Source: Burkholderiales bacterium (lineage in GTDB: Bacteria > Pseudomonadota > Gammaproteobacteria > Burkholderiales > Burkholderiaceae_C). Taken from it: a stretch of DNA of 64,000 bases. Of this stretch, positions 49,438 through 56,440 are shown in pieces. The notes beneath the pieces are model-generated. The model worked only from the letters and a program-made list of their open reading frames with translations, was not told where the DNA came from and ran no database searches. Position numbers and translations under genes: made by a program. The stretch's first letter is position 1, and the number at the start of each line of letters is the position of its first letter. The DNA lies in contig JACRPO010000009.1 of assembly GCA_016223165.1 (NCBI GenBank), positions 1,302,001-1,366,000 of the forward strand. Reading direction: 5' to 3'.

Positions 49438-52239
49438 TCACCCCGCCGCGCGGCTCACCGCGCGCACGGCCTTGATGCTCTTCTCGATGCGCTCGGCCAC
49501 CTCGCGCTCGCGCTGCAGCGTGCGCAGCGTGTTCTGCGCCTCCTGCGCCGAGTTGTCCAGGCGCGACAAGGTGCTCTGCGCATGCTCGACGGTGAAATCC
49601 AGGCGCGCCAGCTTCTCGCCCACGTCGTCGATGACCACGCGCTGCTCGCTCAGGCTCTCCAGCGTGCCCTGCATGTCGGACAGCAGCGCCGTGGCGGCCT
49701 GGGCGCTGGAGCGCACCTCCTCGACGTTGCGGCGCCAGGATTCGACGGCCACGATCTTCTCGTCGGTGTCGCCGATGCGGCCGAGCAGGTCCTCGACCTT
49801 CACGCGCAGATCGGCCACCTCGCCGCGGTGCTCGGCCACGAATTGCAGATCGGCCTTGCTGCTGCTGCTGATCTGGCGGATGCCGTCGATCTCGGCCTTC
49901 ACCGCGTGCACGAGCCCCTCGCGGTCGGCGAGCGACTTCATCTTCAGCTCGAGGCCGCCGGCATGGCGGTCGAGGTCGGCCAGCCGCGACTCGAAGCTCG
50001 CCAGCGCCTTCTCGGTGTGCACGAGCAGCGAACGGCGCAGATCGAGCTGCCGCGACATCGCCTCGGTGCGCTGTACCTGCGCCTCGGTGAGCGTGACCTG
50101 GGCCAGCACATCGCGTTGGCGCGCCTGCACCTGCGCGAGCTGCGTCATCGCCTCGTCGCCACGCGCACTCACCTGCGCCAGGTCCTGGCTCAGGGCTTGC
50201 ACCTGGCGCAGGCGCTCGGAGGTCTCGGCGGCCTGGCGCAGGCCATGTTCGATGAGGCCGGCCAGGCGCGTCTGCTGCTCCAGCGCGGCCACCTCGCCCT
50301 GCTTCATGGCCTGCAGCGCGCCCTGCGAGCTGCGCAGCTGCTCGCCGAGCCTGCCCACCTCGTCGGACAGCGGCCGCAGCCGCGCCTGCTGCGCCGCCAC
50401 GCCCTCGAGCTGCTGCTGGGCGATCGCGATGCGGCTGTCGAGACTGTCGCACTGCTGCGCCAGGCCGTCGATCTCGGACCGGCGGGCGAGCTGCTCGCCC
50501 ATCTTGCGCTCGACCTCGGTGCTCAGCGCGAAAAGGTCGTTGACGCGGTCGTCGACCTTCTCGACCAGCTGCATGCGCCCGGCGACACGGTGGATCTCGG
50601 ACTCGAGCCCGGCGAGGGTCTCGCCGAGCCGGCGCGAGGACTGGTTGCCCTCCTCGAGCAAGGCCAACTTGCCCAGCACCGCCTCCAGCCGGGCCTCGAT
50701 CTCGGGCGTGCGGCCGATCATCGCGGCGGCGCGCTCGGCGAACTCCTCGAAGGCGCTGCGGTCCTGCGACAGCCGATCGCGCTGCCGCCTCACCTCGCCA
50801 TAGGCCTGCTGCAGGCCGGCCAGGTCGGCGCGCATGGCTTCGAGCTCGCCCTGCGCCTTCGTCAGGCTCTCGTGCTGGGCCGCGGTGCGTCGGCCGAGTG
50901 CCTCCACGAGGCCCAGCTGTTCGGTGAGGTCGTCGAGCGCACTTTGCTTGCGCGCCAGGTCCTCCGTCTCGGTGCGCAGGGCGGTGAAGACCTTGTCCAG
51001 CGACTCGGCCTTCTGCTGCATGGCCGCCAGCGCCTGGTCCTTCTCGAGCACGGACTGCATGCGTGTCTCGGTGTCGGCGAGCGCCGCCGAGAGCGACTTC
51101 AGCCGCTCGTCGAAGACGCCGAACTCCTCCTTGTCGACGCTCAGTCGCTCGGCGGTCGCGCGCAGCGCTTCGAGCAGCATGCGCCCCTGGCTCTCGAGCC
51201 GCGTCGACTCGCGCGCGAACTCCTCGCGCGCCGCGGTGGCGGCGGCCAGGTCCTGCGTGGCACCGCGCGCCAGCGCCTCGATGCGCCCGAACGTCGCCTC
51301 GGCGCGCTGCACCTCCTCACGACTCTCGGCGAGCCTGGCCACCTGCGCGTCCATCGACCACACCATCTGGTTCAGGCGCGCCGTCTCGGCCACCGCGTGG
51401 TCGACGGCATGCCGCTGCGTCTCGAGCGCGCTCGCCTTCAGCGTCACGTGCTCGGCCAGCGCGTGCAGCGAGGCGATGCGCTTCTCGGTATCGCGGCTCA
51501 ACTCGTGCAACTGGGCCAGCGACTCGAAGCGCGTCGCCACCTCCTTCGCCGCGCCGACGGCCTTCTCGGCGTCGGTGCGCGCCTCGCGCGCCACATCGCG
51601 CACCTCCTGCACCTCGCGGTGCAGGTCGGCCTTGGTCTTGCGCAGTTCGGCCAGCTCACCCTTCACGGCCTCGATCTCCTGCACCGACTGGCGCAGCGGC
51701 TCACCGGCCTTGCGCAGCTGCGCATGGGCCTTCTCGAGCTCGGCTTGCTCGCGGCGCAGCGTGGTCAACGTGGCCCGCGTATCGCGCGCCTGCGCACCGA
51801 GCTCGTCGAGCGCCTTGCGATGCCTGTGGATGTCGCCGTCGGGCTCGAGCAATGCCTTCGAGACGCGTTCGGCCGCCGCCACCTGCGCCAGCAGATCGCC
51901 CACCCGCTCGTCGAGCGCCTCGCCGCGCCGCGCCCGTTCTTCGTGGCCGGCGGTGGTAGCGGCGAGGGCCTCGAGCCGGCGCATCAACGCGTCGGCCTTG
52001 GCGCCTACTTCATCGACCGCCTTGTTCGAGCGCGCGAGCTTGGCGACGGTCCCGTTCGACTTGCCGATCTGCGCGTTGAACGCTTCGCGCTCGGCACGCA
52101 CCGCCTCGCGTTCCTCGCGCGCGGCTTCGCGCTCCTCGCGCACCGCCTCGCGCTCCTCGCGCACCTCGGCCAGCAGGTCGCGCAACTCCGCCTCCACCTG
52201 ACGGCGTTCGCCGTTGGTGCGAAAAATCGAGTCCAGCAT
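49438..52239 (-). CDS. Large coiled-coil protein, paralogue 1
   Basis: This 933-residue protein is predicted to be almost entirely alpha-helical coiled coil. The start at 52239 has GGGAGG eight bases upstream. There is no signal peptide, membrane segment, Walker motif or enzyme motif. After MLDSIFRTNGERRQ comes a heptad-like EREAVREEREAAREERE stretch (residues ~30-55), then long Glu/Ala/Arg/Gln/Leu-rich helix. It contains a single cysteine (QQCDSL, near residue 600) and only four prolines, at LEPDG, GEPLR, RTPEIE and LRPLS. The protein at 56441-59203 is a clear paralogue along its whole length. SMC-like arms without heads, or an intermediate-filament/scaffold role, are possibilities; nothing in the sequence proves either. 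Confidence 0.85.
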   Translation of the reverse strand: MLDSIFRTNGERRQVEAELRDLLAEVREEREAVREEREAAREEREAVRAEREAFNAQIGKSNGTVAKLARSNKAVDEVGAKADALMRRLEALAATTAGHEERARRGEALDERVGDLLAQVAAAERVSKALLEPDGDIHRHRKALDELGAQARDTRATLTTLRREQAELEKAHAQLRKAGEPLRQSVQEIEAVKGELAELRKTKADLHREVQEVRDVAREARTDAEKAVGAAKEVATRFESLAQLHELSRDTEKRIASLHALAEHVTLKASALETQRHAVDHAVAETARLNQMVWSMDAQVARLAESREEVQRAEATFGRIEALARGATQDLAAATAAREEFARESTRLESQGRMLLEALRATAERLSVDKEEFGVFDERLKSLSAALADTETRMQSVLEKDQALAAMQQKAESLDKVFTALRTETEDLARKQSALDDLTEQLGLVEALGRRTAAQHESLTKAQGELEAMRADLAGLQQAYGEVRRQRDRLSQDRSAFEEFAERAAAMIGRTPEIEARLEAVLGKLALLEEGNQSSRRLGETLAGLESEIHRVAGRMQLVEKVDDRVNDLFALSTEVERKMGEQLARRSEIDGLAQQCDSLDSRIAIAQQQLEGVAAQQARLRPLSDEVGRLGEQLRSSQGALQAMKQGEVAALEQQTRLAGLIEHGLRQAAETSERLRQVQALSQDLAQVSARGDEAMTQLAQVQARQRDVLAQVTLTEAQVQRTEAMSRQLDLRRSLLVHTEKALASFESRLADLDRHAGGLELKMKSLADREGLVHAVKAEIDGIRQISSSSKADLQFVAEHRGEVADLRVKVEDLLGRIGDTDEKIVAVESWRRNVEEVRSSAQAATALLSDMQGTLESLSEQRVVIDDVGEKLARLDFTVEHAQSTLSRLDNSAQEAQNTLRTLQREREVAERIEKSIKAVRAVSRAAG

Positions 52240-52441
52240 GCGGCATCCCTCCCGTTTGCCCAGCGTCCACCCCCCCGCGGGCGCGCTGCCCCGCACCATC
52301 GGCGGGATGCAACCATTTGTACAGACATTGCCCGCACCCTCCACCACCCATTCGTAGGGTCGCGCCGCCGCCGAGGGCGGAACTCTGGCGGAACTCACGC
52401 CCGCGCCGGGCGATGTGCCCGGCACCGGTAGCATCGGCGGC

Positions 52442-53434
52442 ATGTTCGAGTTGGTCCTGCGCGCCCCCGAAGCCCTCGTGGAGACCCTGTCCGACGCGCT
52501 CGTCGATGAACTCGAGGCCCTGTCGGTGACGGTCGAGGACGCCGATGCCGGAACCGACGGCGAACGCGCCCTGTTCGGCGAACCGGGCATGCCGGCGCCC
52601 GCCGCCGGCTGGGAGCGCTCGACCATCCGCGCCCTCTTCGAGAGCGAACATGCCGCCGAGGCCGCGGCCGCCGTGCTGCTCGCGCAAGCCTGGATGCAGG
52701 CGCCGCAGGCCGGCGCCGCCGCGCAGCCGGCCGCTTTCGTGCAGGCGCTGCAGGCGGTGCCCGAACAGGACTGGGTGCGCTTGACGCAATCGCAGTTCGC
52801 CCCGGTGCCCATCACCGCCGACTTCTGGATCGTGCCGAGCTGGCACGAACCTCCGGCCGAGGCCCGCCGGCTCATCCGCCTCGACCCCGGCCTCGCCTTC
52901 GGCACCGGCACCCACGCCACGACGCGCATGTGCCTGCGCTGGCTGGCGCGCGAGGCGCCGGCGCAGGCGGCCGGCTGGACGCGCGTGCTCGACTACGGTT
53001 GCGGCTCGGGCATCCTCGCCATCGCCGCGGCGAAGCTGGGCGCGCGAGGCGTCGATGCGGTCGACATCGACCCTGCGGCCGTGCGCGCGACGGCCGACAA
53101 CGCCGAGCGCAACGGTGTCGAGCTGCAGGCCGCCCTGCCCGACCAGGACGGTGGTGGCGCGCGCGGCGCCTACCCGCTCGTGCTGGCCAACATCCTGGCC
53201 ACGCCGCTGAAACTGCTGGCACCGCTGCTCGCCGGCCACCTCGCCCCCGGCGGCTGGCTCGTGCTGGCCGGCATCCTCGAACGCCAGGCCGCGGAGCTGC
53301 GCGCCGCCTACGCGCCGCACCTGGCCATCGAGGTGCTCGATACCGACGAGGGCTGGGTGCTGATGGGCGGCCGCGCCGCAGGCGCCGCCACCCCCACCAC
53401 CACGCCCACCACCATGGGGCCCGCGAGCCGATGA
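52442..53434 (+). CDS. prmA: Ribosomal protein L11 methyltransferase
   Basis: This 330-residue SAM-dependent enzyme methylates L11. The N-terminal substrate domain (MFELVLRAPEALVETLSDAL) is followed by GLAFGTGTHATTRMCLRWL near residue 155, the SAM loop LDYGCGSGILAIAAAKLGA near 182, the acidic VDAVDIDPAA and the PrmA NILATPLKLLAP near residue 250. The last ~20 residues are a Thr/Pro-rich extension. Its stop overlaps the zinc-ribbon gene (ATGA), as in many beta-proteobacteria. It diverges from coiled-coil gene 1 across ~200 bases. Confidence 0.96.
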   Translation: MFELVLRAPEALVETLSDALVDELEALSVTVEDADAGTDGERALFGEPGMPAPAAGWERSTIRALFESEHAAEAAAAVLLAQAWMQAPQAGAAAQPAAFVQALQAVPEQDWVRLTQSQFAPVPITADFWIVPSWHEPPAEARRLIRLDPGLAFGTGTHATTRMCLRWLAREAPAQAAGWTRVLDYGCGSGILAIAAAKLGARGVDAVDIDPAAVRATADNAERNGVELQAALPDQDGGGARGAYPLVLANILATPLKLLAPLLAGHLAPGGWLVLAGILERQAAELRAAYAPHLAIEVLDTDEGWVLMGGRAAGAATPTTTPTTMGPASR

Positions 53435-55314
53435 CGCCGGCCTCGTCCAGCCTCGCCTCGCGCTGCCCGGCGTGCAAGACGATCTTCCGCGTCGTGCCCG
53501 ATCAGCTGCGCGTCTCCGCCGGCTGGGTGCGCTGCGGCCGCTGCGCCGAGGTCTTCAACGCCTCGGAGAACCTCGTCGACGCCACCACCGGCGCGGCCAG
53601 GCCTCAGCGCTGGGCGCGCACCGGCGACCCCTCGGTGCAGGACACGACGCCCTCGGCCTTCTCGCCCTCGCCCTCGCTGCACGGGCGGCTCGACATGCGC
53701 GAGCCGACGACGGAAGCGCTGCCCGACATCCCGCACGGCGAGTTCGTCGTCGACCCGTTCGCGCCGGCGCCGCCGCGCGCGCCGGCCCGGCCTGCCACGC
53801 CCGTGGCACGCGCGACACCCGCGCCGGCGGCGCGCGCGACGCCTGCGCCGGCGGCTGCGACGCCCACGCCGGCGGGTGCGACATCCGAGCCGGCGGCGCG
53901 TGCGACGGCCATGGCGACAGCGCGCGCGACCCCCGCGCCCGCGGCACGGCCGGTGCCCGCGATGGCGCCCCGACCGGCGCCACCCGTGACCTTCAGGCCG
54001 ACGATGTCGCCCACGGCACGACCGGCGACCGCCGTGTCGACGCCGCCGCCGCGGACTCCGACCCCCGCCCCAACGGCACCCCCCGCGCCGACGCCGGCCC
54101 CCACGGTGCCCCCCACGCCGGCGCCGACGCGGGTACCGACCGCGGCCCCGACGCCGACACCTGCGTCAACGGCGGCGCCCACCGCTGCGCCAACCCCCGA
54201 ACCGACTCCGACGCCGCGGTCGACGCCCGCGGCCACGGCCGCACCGACTCCTGCGCCCACGCGGGCGCCCACGGCGCCTCCGACTGTTGCACCGACCGTT
54301 GCGCCGACCCCGCCAACAACACCCGCGCCCACCACAGCGCCGACCCCGCCACCCACACCAGCGCCGACGCCACCACCTACACCAGCGCCGACGCTGCCAC
54401 CTACACCGGCACCAACACCTGCGCCAACGCCTGTGCCCACTTCGGCGCCGTCTCTCGCGCCGGCGCCTTCCGCCACCCCTGCTTCCAGCCGGGCGCCCAC
54501 TTCCGCGCCGGTGCCCGTGGCCGCGCCCTACCCCGAAGAAGCCTTCGTCGTCGAAGGCGACGACGCGGCCACCGCGCGCGCCGCCGACGAGAACGCCCCT
54601 GCGCCCCTCCCTGACGCCAACGAGCCCGCCACCGCGCCGTCCGAGCCCGACCTCTTCGCGATCGGCGCGATCGGCGCCGACGACGACGCCGCCTCCGAGC
54701 GCATGGCACCGGCGGCGCGCACCACTGCCGGCGACGAGGCGCCATTCGCACCGCCGCTCGGCGCCGAGGCCGCCGCCGACATCCAGAGCGACCCCGGTGA
54801 CATGCCCTCGTTCGTCCGCAACGCCGAACGCGCGGCGCGCTGGCGCCAGCCACGCGTGCGCGCCGCGCTCGCGCTGGCCTGCGTCGCCGCCGCCTTGGTG
54901 CTCGTCGGCCAGTGGATGCTGGCGCAGCGCGATTTCGTCGCGGCCCGCTCGCCGGGCCTGAAGCCGGTGCTCGCCGCCGCCTGCGCCGTGTTCGGCTGCG
55001 ACGTGCACGCGCCGCGCGCGCTGGAAGCCCTGCGTGTCGAGAGCAGCGGCGTCGTGCGCGTCGACAAGAGCGAGCTCTACCGGCTCAGCGTCTCGCTGCG
55101 CAACCTGCGCCCGCACGAAGTGGCGCTGCCCGCGTTCGAACTCGCGCTCACCGACACGCAAGGGCAGCTCATCGCGCGACGCGTGCTGCGCGCCGGCGAA
55201 CTCGGCGCCCGCGCGAGCTCACTCGCCGCCGGCGCCGAACTGACGCTGCAATGCACGATCCAGGTCGCTTCGGGCACGGTGGCGGGCTATACGATCGAAC
55301 TCTTCTATCCCTGA
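53431..55314 (+). CDS. Zinc-ribbon / DUF3426 membrane protein with a long Pro-Ala-Thr repeat
   Basis: This is a 627-residue protein. Residues 12-40 form an MJ0042-type zinc ribbon (CPACKTIF ... CGRCAEVFNA). A low-complexity region spans residues ~110-370, dominated by APTP/APTPPPT repeats. An acidic stretch, one transmembrane helix near residue 475 (ALALACVAAALVLVGQWML) and a C-terminal DUF3426 domain with FGCDVHAPRALEALRVESS and LRNLRPHEVALPAFELALTD follow. The family normally has a short linker, so the ~260-residue repeat is exceptional. The C-terminal domain would be periplasmic. Function is unknown; it is coupled to prmA. The TGA stop forms the first bases of a dispersed repeat. Confidence 0.88.
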   Translation: MTPASSSLASRCPACKTIFRVVPDQLRVSAGWVRCGRCAEVFNASENLVDATTGAARPQRWARTGDPSVQDTTPSAFSPSPSLHGRLDMREPTTEALPDIPHGEFVVDPFAPAPPRAPARPATPVARATPAPAARATPAPAAATPTPAGATSEPAARATAMATARATPAPAARPVPAMAPRPAPPVTFRPTMSPTARPATAVSTPPPRTPTPAPTAPPAPTPAPTVPPTPAPTRVPTAAPTPTPASTAAPTAAPTPEPTPTPRSTPAATAAPTPAPTRAPTAPPTVAPTVAPTPPTTPAPTTAPTPPPTPAPTPPPTPAPTLPPTPAPTPAPTPVPTSAPSLAPAPSATPASSRAPTSAPVPVAAPYPEEAFVVEGDDAATARAADENAPAPLPDANEPATAPSEPDLFAIGAIGADDDAASERMAPAARTTAGDEAPFAPPLGAEAAADIQSDPGDMPSFVRNAERAARWRQPRVRAALALACVAAALVLVGQWMLAQRDFVAARSPGLKPVLAAACAVFGCDVHAPRALEALRVESSGVVRVDKSELYRLSVSLRNLRPHEVALPAFELALTDTQGQLIARRVLRAGELGARASSLAAGAELTLQCTIQVASGTVAGYTIELFYP

Positions 55315-55475
55315 GAGCCTGTGAACGAATCATCCACACCCGCTCGCCACGCCAGAAGGCGCCGGCTCGTCGTTGCAAATGCTCGCCATATCTCCGGATA
55401 TGGCTGCGCTTTGCGCCTCGATCCGACACCTTCTGGCGCGTCGCTCGGGCGCGGCTGATTCATTCACAGGCTCTC
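55313..55475. repeat. Dispersed palindromic element (MITE/terminator-like), full copy
   Basis: This 163-base element has terminal inverted repeats GAGAGCCTGTGAACGAATCA (55313-55332) and TGATTCATTCACAGGCTCTC (55456-55475), 19 of 20 pairing. Pairing continues inward with mismatches through a conserved ACGCCAGAAGG to about 55 bases per arm. The centre holds a perfect hairpin GCCATATC-TCCG-GATATGGC (55385-55404). It fills the gap between the DUF3426 gene and the sugar kinase and overlaps the stop codon of the former. A half copy lies at 38407-38462. Confidence 0.88.
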
Positions 55476-55500
55476 ATCGCCCCGAGAAAGTCCACGCCCC

Positions 55501-56418
55501 ATGCCGGCTCTGATCTGCGGCTCGCTCGCCTTCGACACCATCACCACGTTTCCGGGCCGCTTCGCCGAGCAGATCCTGCCGGACCAGGTGCACATCCTGA
55601 ACGTCTCGTTCCTCGTGCCGACGCTCAGGCGCGAGTGGGGCGGCTGTGCCGGCAACATCGCCTACAACCTGCAGGCGCTCGGCGGGCAGCCGGTGATCAT
55701 GGCCGCCCTCGGCGTCGACGGCGGCGAGTACATCCGGCGCATCGAGAGCTGGGGCGCCGATACCTCGCTCATCTGGCGCGACGGCGACTTGCACACCGCG
55801 CAGTGCCACATCACGACCGACCGCGACAACAACCAGATCACCGCCTTCCACCCCGGCGCGATGAGCCACGCGCACAAGGTCAGCGTGCCGCCGCGCTCCA
55901 TTCGCAGCGACCTGGCCATCGGCATCATCGCCCCCGACGGGCGAGAGGCGATGTGGCAGCACGCGAACCAGCTGCATGAGGCGGGCATCCCGTTCATCTT
56001 CGACCCCGGCCAGCAGCTGCCGCAGTTCAACGGCGAGGAGCATCGCGCCATCCTCGGCAAGGCGAGTTGGGTGGCGCTGAACGACTACGAGGCGCGCATG
56101 CTGTGCGAGCGCACCGGCGAGTCGATCGAGGCGATGTCGCGTCGCCCCAACCTGCACGGCGTGATCGTGACGCTCGCCGCCGAGGGCTGCGAAGTCTGGG
56201 TACGCGGCGCGCGTACGCTGGTGCCCGGTGTCAAGGCCGCCGGCGTCGTCGACCCCACCGGCTGCGGCGACGCCTTCCGCGCCGGCATGCTCTACGGCCT
56301 GGAGCGCGGCTGGACGCTGGAGCGCAGCGTCGCGCTGGCCAATCGCATCGGCGCGATCAAGATCGCCAGCCGCGGGCCGCAGAACCACCGCCTGGACGGC
56401 GTGCTCGACGAGGCCTGA
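55501..56418 (+). CDS. PfkB family carbohydrate/nucleoside kinase
   Basis: This 305-residue ribokinase-fold kinase has GSLAFDTITTFPGRF at the N-terminus, the substrate-binding GGCAGNIAYNLQALGG near residue 47, and the C-terminal signature VDPTGCGDAFRAGMLYGLERG near residue 250 with the catalytic Asp in GCGD. The internal FVLP-like pattern and DQVHILNVSFLVP resemble adenosine/sugar kinases of proteobacteria. The sugar or nucleoside substrate is not determinable. It lies between a dispersed repeat and coiled-coil paralogue 2 (convergent, 22 bases). Confidence 0.9.
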   Translation: MPALICGSLAFDTITTFPGRFAEQILPDQVHILNVSFLVPTLRREWGGCAGNIAYNLQALGGQPVIMAALGVDGGEYIRRIESWGADTSLIWRDGDLHTAQCHITTDRDNNQITAFHPGAMSHAHKVSVPPRSIRSDLAIGIIAPDGREAMWQHANQLHEAGIPFIFDPGQQLPQFNGEEHRAILGKASWVALNDYEARMLCERTGESIEAMSRRPNLHGVIVTLAAEGCEVWVRGARTLVPGVKAAGVVDPTGCGDAFRAGMLYGLERGWTLERSVALANRIGAIKIASRGPQNHRLDGVLDEA

Positions 56419-56440
56419 GCGGGGCGACGAATCGGCGGTA

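Noticed and set aside
53604..54500. A Gly/Val-rich 298-codon antisense frame resembling a collagen-like or PE-PGRS protein
   Set aside because: It is the complement of the APTP repeat in the DUF3426 gene.
55169..55429. An 86-codon minus-strand frame through the palindromic element
   Set aside because: The same peptide pattern (RSQALRDRR...) recurs wherever the repeat does, so it reflects repeat DNA, not a gene.
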